In this document: piece by piece, positions 39,101 to 48,040 of the stretch
How the letters are laid out: every line of letters begins with the position of its first letter
Numbering within the stretch: position 1 is the stretch's first letter
NCBI GenBank assembly: GCA_003116975.1
Contig: BGKB01000044.1
Location: 74,940 to 138,939 of the forward strand
From: Aurantiochytrium sp. KH105
Taxonomy: Eukaryota; Sar; Bigyra; Thraustochytrida; Thraustochytriidae
Direction of reading: 5' to 3'
DNA length: 64,000 bases
Made by a program: the position numbers and the translations under genes
The notes under the pieces: generated by a model
The model's input: the letters and a program-made list of their open reading frames with translations, nothing else
The model's database searches: none
Told to the model about the DNA's origin: nothing

Positions 39101-39530
39101 GGGCGGCAACGCCGTAGACCGACGCCCCGGCGTCGATCCTCAAGGTCTCTCGGCCGCTGATCTTGTCCCAGACGCGGACGGTCTCGTCGTTGTACTCGCC
39201 GCCGGAGATGAGCTCGTAGCTGCCGGAGATGATCTCGTTGCCGTCGAAGATGACGCTCAAGACATCGCCGGTGTGGCCCTGGAGGGCGTGCAGGACGGAG
39301 GCGGTGGCCAGGTCGATCAGGAAGAGGCCGCCGAGGTCAGTTCCCACGGCGGCGAGGTTGCCCTGCACGGCCACTGTTTTGGCCGGCATGTTGTTGGGCG
39401 TCTTCATCTCCAAGACGAGGGCGCCGTCCTTCTTGCTCCATGCTCGTAAGTACGCGTCGTCGCGGCTGGCGGCCAGCACGAGGTCGGCGGACTGCGCGAC
39501 GCCCCACACGTAGCCTCGGATGCGGCCCAT
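36174..39530 (-). CDS. WD40-Roc-COR-TIR protein (ROCO-family, innate-immunity-like receptor)
   Basis: The protein is 1118 aa, starting at the first ATG (MGRIRGYVWGVAQ); the frame extends upstream to 39971, but without ATG and as low complexity. Residues about 15-290 form WD40 blades (repeated SGSxDxTVRVWD). A Roc GTPase follows: P-loop VGQGAAGKTS (337-346), switch-II WDYAGQE, and GTHYD in the position of the guanine-specificity motif. A long basic insert (about 375-440) splits P-loop from switch II. A COR-like region covers about 560-850. The C-terminal TIR domain begins YHVFLSHKQ (970), continues LDVWVDQR, and carries CMELDTAL with Glu1041 where catalytic Glu sits in NADase TIRs. This suggests a sensor-GTPase-effector chain, but neither ligand nor activity is shown by sequence. 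It is convergent with the RBBP4-fusion gene, 171 bases between stops. Confidence 0.92.
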   Translation of the reverse strand: MGRIRGYVWGVAQSADLVLAASRDDAYLRAWSKKDGALVLEMKTPNNMPAKTVAVQGNLAAVGTDLGGLFLIDLATASVLHALQGHTGDVLSVIFDGNEIISGSYELISGGEYNDETVRVWDKISGRETLRIDAGASVYGVAAHENLLVAGLQDETVRVFDRASGGPRHVLTEATDYVYAVAIDAQRMVSGSHDKKVRVYAVPSFQLVRVLEGHTSYVLSVALEGDRIVSGSQDYTVRVWDARSGDALHVLQGHSSVVDSVSLLGSEIVSGSRDLSVRIWDAETGASTRVLRGTEAVRPIEDVLGGPAPTAAAKEALQAALANGDPAELGRCKLMVVGQGAAGKTSVVRSLLGMKPEPTHKSTVGVELTRTDAESWKKSKDFDSGFERQACRVAALRMAAQEQAASKKRQSLPKRVSQGISNVVFGRRRSSAAARPFAAEEQVELVPEAEMAQRFEFAEIEEMAGQTQSGEKIFFTIWDYAGQEVFYALHHIFLTREGGVFMVVFDMQELLIKQDQAVAYLSFWLNSVKLHAPTGPIILVGTHYDQASVDVNEVEDILVEHLSVDENANIVTNSEKNLSFFPIDNMSPEPNRASELRAAVEASASSLETVSRKISLRWLKVLDDLLKLDCDFVPFGMAQELATKYHAGDQTDELLSFFHELGMLVHLRATDTLHDKVILNPQWLLDKLSRVIADKIHVKQMRYNRELQKAGLKVDFAVLRKRGIATLSLLRFLWNDEEVDYLRAFMHETMLMSDWAFPEEVLTTGRQSEPLYLVSSLLKNSTNASLEAEIADMNTGMTCVLDFSKFFLPDGVFARLLSLCAQYSGDFGEIARAPQLAGNQAIVHFGLSVFALEQTQDKICIRMERDSEKPATTLKMLVSMFRGARDAVFRDLPWELLLQSPRDASILVAYDNAARAYTSPGVQSVKSVGTRIARVADFAPFFQDGSLKEDERDTGEVDKFDLPLASNLKYHVFLSHKQLEAGDACNLMAEKLVNRGLDVWVDQRTRGNLSTEEMQAGILASKCYLLFLSKTVFSSNAVCMELDTALRAEKPILLVHESDPNRVGFTEFSTYLDTVPETARHIFDHRESMPFQRRLYLTDSFYNELIRRIAASPSEDNR

Positions 39531-40017
39531 GGCGGCGGCGGCGGCGAGGGGAGCGAGGGCGTGCGGGCGGGCGGGCGGCAAGCGGCGCGAAGAAGCGGCG
39601 CGAGCGAGCAAGCGGGTGCGGCGGAGAGGGGGCGAGAAAACAGACAGAGAGAGACAGACTCGGGGCGAGGGTAAGGAAGGAAGAGCGCGAGGGGAGAGCC
39701 TGGCTGGGCTGGCTGCTGCTGGCTGATGCGATGCGGCCTTGGCGCGTTCTCCGCGGGGGGGCGCGCGCGAACGGAGCGTGTCGCGGCGGCGCCCGCGCGG
39801 AGAGGGGAAGGGGGGGGGAGGAGGGAGGGGGTGGCTGGCTTGCTGGCTTGCGCGCCTGCCGCGCCTGCCTGCCGCGCGCGCGAGGGCGAGAGCGAAGGGG
39901 AGAGGTGTTAGGTGTTTGGGCGAAGGCCGAGCGTGTGCACGCGCTGGCACGCGCGGACGGTGCACGCGCACGCCAAATAAAAAGAAATAGGCTTTCTTAC
40001 TTCTTCATATCAGTCAG
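39531..40017. other. Leader/promoter region of the ROCO-TIR gene
   Basis: No minus-strand ATG from 39531 to 40005, fitting a 5' leader of up to about 475 bases. Purine-rich GAGAG/GGGAGG tracts. No gene. Confidence 0.4.
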
Positions 40018-40926
40018 TCAGCGCTTGTTCGCGCTATTCGTGGGCTTGACCTTGAAAGTGCCATTCACCGACGGAAAGAGAAGTTTGCGAAACATCGTAA
40101 AGCTGCTAAACGTACTGATGAGCTCATCGCTCAATCCGCCTACAAGATCCATGTACTACGGAGGATAAACTCCGTGTTGCCCTCGTTGTACGATATTGCT
40201 CGCGTGGTCACCGAGAGAAGCGACATAAACATCATGGTTGATAGAATGGGGATGGCCGAGAGCACGAGGTTTTCACGCGCAAGCTTGCGCAAGGTGTTCG
40301 TTCGACTGCTCTGACCTATGGTCGCTCTCTACGTGGCCTCTCATGACGGGCCGCACAAAGAGAAAAAGCAAAGTCAACGAGAGAGCACAGTCGGCGAATG
40401 CTCCCAAAATGGGTAGTAGATTGTGCATACGAACAACGCAGAACTCCTCGGCATACGTACTTGAGTTTTCCAGAAAAGGCAATGATCGTACGAAGAGCAA
40501 TCGTACCACACGAAATTGATTGAGTAGAGTCTCATACCAGATTGGCATAATGTTTTGAACAACCATGGCGCGAACAGCGAACGCTCTGCAGCAGGAAAAG
40601 TGCTGCACAACGTACAAAGCAGCTCCACAAGAACCGACAATGGCGCACCCCTGCCAGTTTCCATCGAGACTGAGGAATACCAAGCCCCATGCCCCCGTTG
40701 CGAGACTCGCGACGACTTGGCCCAGCATCTCACGTAACGCTTCTCCCGCTTTGGCTTTCGCTTTTCGCGTCGCTCGCAATACGATTGCGATGCATACAAT
40801 GAAAAGAATGGTCGATGTTATGCTCAGTGTGAATGCAAGGACACGGAGCGAGCGCACGTTCGATGGCGCACTAAAGTTCGGAAAGAGTCGCGTACCTGCC
40901 TTTGTTCGACTCGCGACGAGACCCAT
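40018..40926 (-). pseudogene. Frameshifted multi-pass membrane protein gene
   Basis: ATG 40926 opens a frame coding for several hydrophobic segments (for example VLAFTLSITSTILFIVCIAI) that stops at 40273. Coding character continues in other frames: from about 40330 a shifted frame carries LARENLVLSAIPILSTMMFM to a stop at 40140-40142, and from about 40155 a third frame carries DLVGGLSDELISTFSSF and ends KPTNSANKR at 40018-40020. Two single-base frame changes (near 40326-40332 and 40148-40156) therefore interrupt what reads as one membrane protein with at least five hydrophobic segments. I found no splice pair of reasonable length to explain either. It may be a decayed seven-helix-type receptor or a gene hit by sequencing errors. 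Family unknown. Confidence 0.55.
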
Positions 40927-42209
40927 GGTGCTTGCGAAATTAATTTATGGATTGCGGAGCTAATGGTAGGATCGAAGGTGCCTTTTGACTCTTCCGTTGA
41001 GGACACCCGCATTGGTCGCGGATTGCATTTTTTGAGGATGGGTGCCCTTTCCGCCTGCTTGTCGGTAATGCGCAAGGAACGTAACCTCATCGTTCATGAC
41101 GCACCAAGTAAGCAAGGGTGGGAGATGTGCGTATATACTTGAGTCTGAAAAGAACGCTTTTTCTCTCCCATGGGCATTGAAATCTAAATTTGAGCCGTTT
41201 CTAGCGATGAAGACAACAATTTTGGACTCTTGCCCTGACTTCCAGCTGTGTAAAAGTGGGAGGGACAATAGTTTCCCCACAGGAGAGGGAGAGATTATTA
41301 TGCTGCCCTGTAGCGGTGTTATCGTTAGATTTCATTTTTACGTCACGCAAAGTCACCACTAGGAGCACCCACCCACCCACCCAGCCTTCTCTCCCTTTTC
41401 GACTCTTGGTGAACCACTTGCTGGAATCCTTCAACTTTGCTCACGCTTCTTGATCGAAGAAGAAGGTTTGTTTTGGTTAATAGAAATGACGTGAGCAGAC
41501 AGCAGCGCCAAAGAAGTAGTGAAGTCAACCTGGCACCCACGGGAAGTCTACTGTAAGACTTGCTGTGCCAACAACCATCCAATCTCAGCAGTCACTAGTT
41601 CGTGCGACATTAAAGTAAATCTAATATCGCTCAGAAGCACGAACTAGCACGGCCAAAGATTTGTGATCATTAAGCTCTTCTCTAGATCCTCGAGACGACA
41701 TTTAAGGTGGGGATAAACATCGATCTCCACCACCAGACAAATTCGTCTCAGCAGAACCGAAACTCCCAGACATTCCTAGCGTACTTAAGCATACTAGCAA
41801 CCCATCTGAAGCTATATATTTCGGGGAAAACGCCTTTTCGAAAGTTACGAAATTTCTCCTCATCGTTGAATTGATGACGTGAGTACACGGAGGCTTTTCT
41901 TTGGGAAGATAATAGATCGGCGTTGGCGTATTTGATGGAGCGAAACGTTGCGATCACCTCACGGATACGCATCATTGAACGGGCGGCTTGCTCAATGCCT
42001 GTCGTTGGCCTAGCCCGTATCTAGGCAAAACTCAGAGTCATCCAATCGTCGGCAAGCAGCAGAAGCCGGCACCGACGACCAAACTCCGATCGCGAACACA
42101 GGCAAGCAGCAGTCGCACGTAGCAGCAGAGAAAGGCACAGGCCCCGCGCTCGTCCTTGGCGTGGTCTCGCTGACGCAGAGGTGCACCGCAAGGTCGTCTG
42201 CTTTCGAAG
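40927..42209. other. AT-richer intergenic island
   Basis: About 1.3 kb visibly richer in A/T than the rest of the window. Short frames (such as a 75-codon minus frame at 41748-41975) lack recognisable content. An 11-bp inverted repeat lies at 41595-41605/41637-41647. It could be old insertion remnant; no transposase or terminal repeats seen. Confidence 0.4.
41595..41647. repeat. 11-bp perfect inverted repeat
   Basis: CTAGTTCGTGC at 41595-41605 and its complement GCACGAACTAG at 41637-41647, with a 31-base loop. Could form a hairpin in DNA or RNA. Confidence 0.75.
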
Positions 42210-42252
42210 ATGGACAAGTACGGCACGCACGGCGGCATCACGGTGAGTGGCG

Positions 42253-42291
<39 letters not shown>

Positions 42292-42736
42292 GCACAGAGA
42301 GACAAGGCAACCTTGGGAGTTGGCCGCGGGGAGGATAACAAACTAACTGCTAGCTGATCGAAAATAGTGCGACATGTGCACGGCGAGGCCTATCCAGGGC
42401 TTCCGCTTCAAGTGCAAGAACTGCCCTAACCATGACTTGTGCGAGTCATGCTATAACCAGTTTAATGAGCAGGGCGAGCTCAAGCAGGACGCCTCGATGG
42501 CTCGTGTCAACAAGGTGAGCACAAACCCCGAGGACCACGAATTCTACAAGCACGCCGAGACGGACACTTCGTTCGTCCCTATTGGTGGCGCCAAGAAGGA
42601 GGCCAAGGCCCCAGTCCAGGCTGTCAAGAAGGTCAAGCCTAACGAACCATGCACGTGCAACTCGGGCAAAAAGTACAAAAAGTGCTGCGGCAAGCCCGGT
42701 GCTGCGCCCCCGGCGGCTGCCTCGGGATCTGCTTGA
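42210..42736 (+). CDS. Small ZZ-zinc-finger plus SEC-C motif protein, two exons
   Basis: Exons 42210-42242 and 42368-42736 (133 aa). The intron 42243-42367 (125 nt) has donor GTGAGT, a CTAAC branch-like site near 42341-42346, acceptor AATAG, and a CAAG tetranucleotide array inside. Splicing joins MDKYGTHGGIT to CDMCTARPIQGFRFKC, completing the ZZ signature H-x-GI-x-C-x2-C ... C-x2-C-x5-LC-x2-C. The C-terminus has EPCTCNSGKKYKKCCG, a SEC-C metal-binding motif. ZZ fingers bind peptides such as histone or arginylated N-termini; SEC-C motifs bind zinc and occur in proteins contacting nucleic acid or chaperones. The combination in so short a protein suggests an adaptor, but no role can be assigned. 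Confidence 0.85.
42254..42292. repeat. (CAAG)n array inside an intron
   Basis: About nine CAAG/GCAA units within the intron of the ZZ/SEC-C gene. Confidence 0.9.
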
Positions 42737-43675
42737 TTGAACCCAAGGACGGGACCTCTTTTGAGGATTATTCTCTTCCCCCATCCTCTTCAAAGTTCCC
42801 TTCACCAGTGTAAGGGAGAAGGTGGGGGAGGGGTGGGGGGTTAGGGCCGTGGCACAGTGGCTGCAAAAAAAAAGGCACAGCGACTCATTCCAATAAGAAC
42901 CATTGCGCTTTGTAGTAGGTAGTAGCGCAGAAGTACACGCAAATGTCACGTCTTTGTCGCCGCGTCTCGTAGCCAGCGACGGTCCTCCCCAATTTTTTTT
43001 TCACGCGAACTTTCGCGCGTAGCTTCGTGCTTCGGCACGACTGTCTCACAGTTAAAAACAAGTCCTTTTCTTCGCCTTTCCGTGTCCCTTGCTTTGTTCT
43101 ATGCCTTGTTCCATTGTCGAATTGAATTCCATCGCAATGGATCGGATCGCCAAAGTCCCCCAACTCTGTCAGTATTGTGCGCCATGTTTGGCATTTCTCA
43201 TCAGAGCTGTCGGTCGACGACAATGCCACATTCTCCCTTAACGCCGTAGCCAACGTCCACCTGACCCCATCTTCCCCTTCGACCATGTCTTCGACCAAGT
43301 CTTCGACCACGTCGTCCTCTTGTGCTAGCGCCGTGCAATGCTTGTCCACGATCGCACCATATCCGCGCTCGAGCCATTCCCCGCGTAGGCCTGCATCCTT
43401 TCCGCCCCCTCCTCGGCGCACCGCCGACCCCGCCCGCGTCCGTCCACGCCGGCCCTGTCGCGACCTGCTCTGTCGCTCTGTCTGTCGTGACCTGCAGTGC
43501 GAGCAAGTCCGCCGCTTTGCTTTGTCCGACGCCCGGCTCGCCGTGTCGTCCCGGCGCGCCAGACCCGGCCTCGGCAGACCCGCATCGCGAGCGAGAGCAG
43601 CTTCGCGCGGGAGCAAGGAGCAGCTCAGCGGCGGCGGCAGCGGCGACGCGGGGAGCTCGAGGAGCCAAGACCAAG
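42737..43675. other. Intergenic region between ZZ/SEC-C and cytochrome b5-ACAD genes
   Basis: It includes the 3' flank of the ZZ gene and the 5' region of the b5-ACAD gene. A minus-strand frame from ATG 43286 to 42885 (134 codons) has mixed, non-repetitive composition and might be a gene or the end of one, but I recognise nothing in it. Confidence 0.4.
42885..43286 (-). CDS. Uncertain 134-codon frame, hypothetical
   Basis: Starts MVEGEDGVRWTLATAL and ends TYYKAQWFLLE. Unlike most spurious frames here it is not low complexity. The same frame is open upstream to 43616 without another ATG, so it could be a terminal exon. No domain is recognised and it overlaps the presumed promoter of the b5-ACAD gene. 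Confidence 0.2.
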   Translation of the reverse strand: MVEGEDGVRWTLATALRENVALSSTDSSDEKCQTWRTILTELGDFGDPIHCDGIQFDNGTRHRTKQGTRKGEEKDLFLTVRQSCRSTKLRAKVRVKKKLGRTVAGYETRRQRRDICVYFCATTYYKAQWFLLE

Positions 43676-45256
43676 ATGGCCGAGACGATCTCGCGGGCAG
43701 AGGTGAAGAGACACAACAAGGAGGAGGACGCGTGGATCGTGATCAATGACTGCGTGTACGATGTGACCAAGTTCGCGATGCTGCATCCCGGCGGGGAAAA
43801 GCTGCTCCTGCAGTACGCCGGAGAAGACGCGACGGAGGACTTTTACGGGCTGCACAAGCAGAGCGTGCTGGACAAGTTCGGACCGCGGCTGCTCAAGGGC
43901 AAGCTGCCGGCGACGGAGGCCCCCGTGGAGACAAACGAGGCCGATGGCGTGAGCGCGTGGGGGAAAATCTCAAAGGTCCCGTACGCCGAGATGCCTTACT
44001 GGCGCGGGTGGAAGTCGCCGTACTACAACGAATCGCACGTTCGCTTTCGCAAGTACGTGCGCGAGTTCTACGACAAGGAAGTACGCGAGATCGCCGTGAA
44101 CGGCGAGACAACGCACGAGGCGCCCTCGCTGGAACTCATGCAGACAATCAGCAAGGCAGGCCTGATGCACACGCAGCTGGGCCCCGGCGAGCACCTCAAC
44201 TTGCTGCCCATGCCGGCGGGCCTCAAGCCGGAAGAGTTTGACTACTTTCACTCCATGATCTTGCACGAGGAAGGCGCCCGTGTGATGGCACCTGGTTTTT
44301 TCGATGGCATTTACGCGGGTTTTACCATTAGCGTGCCTGCTCTGCTGCATTTTGGCACAGAGAAGATGAAAAAGACGGTGCTGCCCGAGATCCTTGCAGG
44401 CCGCCAGCGCAGTTGCCTGGCCATTACCGAGGCCTTCGCTGGATCCGATGTTGCCAACCTTCGTACCACCGCCACCAAGTCCGCTGACGGCAGCCACTAC
44501 ATTGTCAATGGCACAAAAAAGTGGATCACGAACGGCACCTTTGCGGACTATGCGGTGACAGCGGTTCGGACCGGCGGTGCCGGCGCCGGCGGTGTTTCAA
44601 TGCTATTTATTCCGCTCAAGTCCGAGGGCGTCAACGCCAAGATCATCAAGGCAGCGTACAGCCATTCTGCGGGCACCTCTTACTTGACGTTCGAGAACGT
44701 CAAAGTGCCTGTTGAGAACCTCATGGGCAAGGAGAATCAAGGCTTTGCCCTGGTGATGGCCAACTTCAACATGGAGCGTCTTCATCTCGTCCAAGGTGTG
44801 GTGGCCTGTATGCGCTACGTCACCGAGGAGTGCTTCAAATGGGCGACGCAACGCAAGGTATTTGGCAAGCCCCTCATGCAACAACCTGTCATTCGCAAGA
44901 AGCTGGGCTGCATGATCGCCGATGTGGAGTCTTGCTCGGCGTGGCTTGAACTGGTGACTTACCAGGTCCAGAACATGAGTTTCGAGGAGCAGAACCGCCA
45001 GCTCGGTGGTACAATTGGTCTTCTTAAATACCAAGCCACCACCGCCGCGCAGAACGTTGCGCGCGACGCTGTTGAGATCTTTGGCGGTCGCGGTCTCACG
45101 CAGACCGGTATGGGACGTGTCATTTCCTGCTTCCATCGCACCGTCATTGGGCCCCATATTTTTGGTGGAGCAGCTGACGTCGTGCTTGATCTCGGTGTTC
45201 GTCAGGCCGTCAAGGCCTTCGCGCCGGACCTCGACTCTCCAGAGAGCAAACTCTAG
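43676..45256 (+). CDS. Cytochrome b5 / acyl-CoA dehydrogenase fusion (526 aa)
   Basis: The start MAETISRAEV follows CAAGATGG; the frame upstream to 43322 is low complexity. Residues 5-75 are a cytochrome b5 domain with heme ligands His37 (HPGG) and His60 (GLHKQS). Residues about 115-515 are an acyl-CoA dehydrogenase: ITEAFAGSDVANLRTTA (FAD/substrate loop), KKWITNG, the RKVFGKPL helix and EIFGGRGLTQ near the C-terminus. The position that holds catalytic Glu in medium-chain enzymes is Gly497 (IFGGAAD), while Glu367 (NMERL) occupies the alternative site used by long-chain and isovaleryl enzymes. It probably oxidises an acyl-CoA, with the b5 domain as intramolecular electron partner; that electron path is inference. 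No clear targeting signal is visible. Confidence 0.93.
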   Translation: MAETISRAEVKRHNKEEDAWIVINDCVYDVTKFAMLHPGGEKLLLQYAGEDATEDFYGLHKQSVLDKFGPRLLKGKLPATEAPVETNEADGVSAWGKISKVPYAEMPYWRGWKSPYYNESHVRFRKYVREFYDKEVREIAVNGETTHEAPSLELMQTISKAGLMHTQLGPGEHLNLLPMPAGLKPEEFDYFHSMILHEEGARVMAPGFFDGIYAGFTISVPALLHFGTEKMKKTVLPEILAGRQRSCLAITEAFAGSDVANLRTTATKSADGSHYIVNGTKKWITNGTFADYAVTAVRTGGAGAGGVSMLFIPLKSEGVNAKIIKAAYSHSAGTSYLTFENVKVPVENLMGKENQGFALVMANFNMERLHLVQGVVACMRYVTEECFKWATQRKVFGKPLMQQPVIRKKLGCMIADVESCSAWLELVTYQVQNMSFEEQNRQLGGTIGLLKYQATTAAQNVARDAVEIFGGRGLTQTGMGRVISCFHRTVIGPHIFGGAADVVLDLGVRQAVKAFAPDLDSPESKL

Positions 45257-45787
45257 GTACTAGCGAGACAGAGGAAACGAAAACATCATCTTGCAGTCTT
45301 GTCAAAAAAGCTTTTTGCTCAAACAAATCAAATCAGAGGAGGGTGGAAGAGCGCGAAAGGAAATTCGCATGCTGTGCCTTGCTTTCTTGTGTCGACATTC
45401 CTTTGTGAGCGCAGAGAGCTTTTTCTCACTGAAATCATTTTCGCTCCAAAAATGTTGTTCTTTGGTGGATTCTTCTTCTAGCTCTATCTCTGCTCTTGAG
45501 TCGGACAGCTACGAAGCCCCAGTGGAAGTACACACTTCCCTTTTATCGTTGTTCTTGTCCAATAAAATGCGTTGCGCAAACGCGAACTCAGGCTTCAAAA
45601 GACCAAGCATGAACACCTTCTCCGCGCCAAACCGTGACCAACCCTGCAGGTAGTACGACCTTTCCGACCGCGCTAGAGAGGTAGCAACTAGAAAGAGGGG
45701 TCCAAATCTGGTACGCCACGGCGACGCTCGCCGTGGCGCCCGCTTTCGTGGCCGGCAGCTGCGTCGAGAAAGAGGAAAAAGAGAACC
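45257..45787. other. Intergenic region, nothing supported
   Basis: This lies between two plus-strand genes and is AT-rich in its first half. No coherent frame. Confidence 0.5.
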
Positions 45788-47029
45788 ATGTCGATCGTTC
45801 TTGGTGAGGAGCAGCGAAAGCGGGCACTCGTGCCAGCGCCCCCAGCCTACACAACGAAACCGAGCACGCGGAGATTGGCTTATACGATGAGCACGCGCAA
45901 ATTGAGTGCGCGGAAACTGAGCGCGCGCAAGCTAAGCTCAAAAAGTCAGAGCCGCAGGTCGCTCTCAAATGGTGCGTCGTCTCGGCATCTAAACCGCAAG
46001 GACACGGAGGTCTCGGTGATCAGCGTCGAAGCACGCCGTAGTCAGTTAGAGATCATGGCGGCCGCAACAGGCATAAACAGCAATAACACAGACATGGATG
46101 GACAAGAGTCGAGTTTGCACCTTAGCGAAGAAGCCTTAGAGTCCATGCGGCGCGACTACGTGCGCAAGCTGAGTTTGGAGATCCTGTCGTCCACCACACA
46201 CGATACGCGCACAGAGTTGCACTGTGACGTGCTCTTGGAGCTGCTCAAGGACGACGCCTTTTTCAAGGACCTGAGCGACAGTGTTCGAAGGGAGCTTTGC
46301 CGGGTTATGGGTTACAAGAACCTGGCTCCAGATATGGCTGTCTTTCGACGCGGCGACCCCGGCGACAACTTTTACGTCATTCTCAGCGGATCCGTGGCCG
46401 TATATGCCGATGAAATCGAGGGCATGCCCTTGGCCGAGCTTCGCGAGGGTCAGGGCTTTGGCGAAATGGCCTTGGCGCATGATGCCCCGCGAAATGCAAC
46501 CATTGTGACGCGCGATCAGACCGAGCTCCTTTTCATCCCCAAAAACGAGTATCGATCGATCTTGCGAAAATTGCAATTCAAAGAGTACAACGAAAAGACG
46601 AGTTGCTTCAAGTCGCTGCCACATTTTCGGCATTGGGACAATTACGCGCTCATGGGTCTGAGCAAGGTCTGCAAGCTCATCACTGAGCCGGCAAACAAGC
46701 TCATGTGCCGTCAGGGGGATGTGGTCTCACACATTTACATTGTCAAAAAAGGGCGCTGTAGACTCATCAAGGAGATTGCGGTTCCACGCATCAAGTGCCG
46801 GCTCGGGGAGTCACAGACGGCAGATCGTCTGATTGGAAAGAGAGACTGTCTCGTGGACGCAGAAACACTCGAGGGGGGAAGCTTTTTCGGGGAGAACGGG
46901 GTCCTTGTCCTGGATAAGGCGACGCAGCCACCGCCATCGGCTGCATCCCCTGTTGTTCCAGCTACTGTTGTTGATGCTGCCAGTCATGATAGTTCTTCGG
47001 AAGCCACGGCTGCGTTAGGTGCACAAGCA

Positions 47030-47062
<33 letters not shown>

Positions 47063-47569
47063 ACGCAACGAACAAAACTCGCCGAGGCGGCCATCCTCAG
47101 CGATAACAGCGACAGCGAGAGCGATAGTAGTGAGAGCGATGACGGTAATGATGGCGGTATCAATCAAGACAACAGGGTCTCGAAAAGCAAGCCGATTGCC
47201 ACGAATAGTGGTAAACGGCCGCGTCGACCAAGCCAAATTCTCAAAGCCGCAATACCGGAGCTATACCCCGCCAGCATGGTAACGGACTGCGAGACACAAT
47301 TCCTCGTGGTGCGTCTTGTTGATTTCCTGCGATGTTGTACCACAACGGACCACGACGAGCTTTTGCAATTCGCCGCTTATCGCGTGCATTCACTGCATCA
47401 CAAGACTGTGCAAAAGAGACTTGCCAATCAGATTCGCTGGGAGAGGGAGAAACGAAATGTGCTTCTCACTGCCAAAATTCCTAAATACTCACGTGCTCTT
47501 CAGCTTCATCGACCACACCATCAGCAGCACTCCATTGAAGAACTCCATGATCACCCCTTTCGCTGCTGA
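45788..47569 (+). CDS. Double cyclic-nucleotide-binding-domain protein (593 aa)
   Basis: The start is ATG in context ACCATGT. The N-terminus has a Lys/Arg/Ser-rich repeat (KLSARKLSARKLS). The first cNMP domain, about residues 175-275, holds the phosphate-binding cassette GFGEMALAHDAPRNATI with the Arg that contacts the cyclic phosphate. A second, degenerate domain follows (about 285-560): MCRQGDVVSHIYIVKKG, then GSFFGENGV without the Arg, then an insert of about 100 residues rich in Ala/Ser and Asp/Ser encoded partly by a GCGTCC array, then the closing SMVTDCETQFLVVRLVDF strand. Two cassettes without a kinase or channel domain resemble a PKA regulatory subunit, but no RRxS-type inhibitor site is evident. 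cAMP/cGMP binding is likely for the first site only. Confidence 0.85.
47026..47062. repeat. (GCGTCC)n hexanucleotide array in coding sequence
   Basis: About six units encoding alternating Ala-Ser within the insert of the second cNMP domain. Confidence 0.9.
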
Positions 47570-48040
47570 AATTGTCACGGAAGGGGAAAAGAGTCAAGGC
47601 AGGAAAATGTAAAAAATCGGTTGAGAAAATGCCTGCTTGCACTCGCGCTATGTATCATATGACAAAGCACGCAAGAAGTCGCGTCCTATACAATTCAAGG
47701 TTCGCGTGGTCAAGATGTCGACGCATCCCTGACACGCGAATCTGTGCAATTTCATTTCGCTCCATGCGAAAGCCTATTGTGTGAAGAAATTGTTTTTTAG
47801 TAATGAAGCGTTACAGTAAAGCCGACGACCGCGCGCGTCTTTTGCCAAGTCTTGTGATGCTTGAACCATCTGAACTGCAATGTGCTCGATATCCTCATGG
47901 CTCTTTCCAGGGCGGCTCGACCCATCAAGCTAGACGTTTGCAGAGGATCCAATCGAGCGCAGCAAAGCAAGGACGCTCTCGCGACGCTCGCATAAACCAA
48001 ACCGCGAGCAACATCAGGGCAGCAGTCCGCGACGAGTGGG
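47570..48040. other. Intergenic region with possible upstream ORF of the Wss1-like gene
   Basis: A 95-codon plus frame from ATG 47803 to 48090 overlaps the Wss1-like start in another frame. If the transcript starts before 47803 this is an overlapping upstream ORF that would reduce initiation at 48041. Nothing else seen. Confidence 0.35.

Noticed and set aside
40018-40926. Introns to rescue the two frameshifts
   Set aside because: The only GT-AG pairs near the breaks would be about 20-35 bases, far shorter than the 78-126 nt introns validated elsewhere here.
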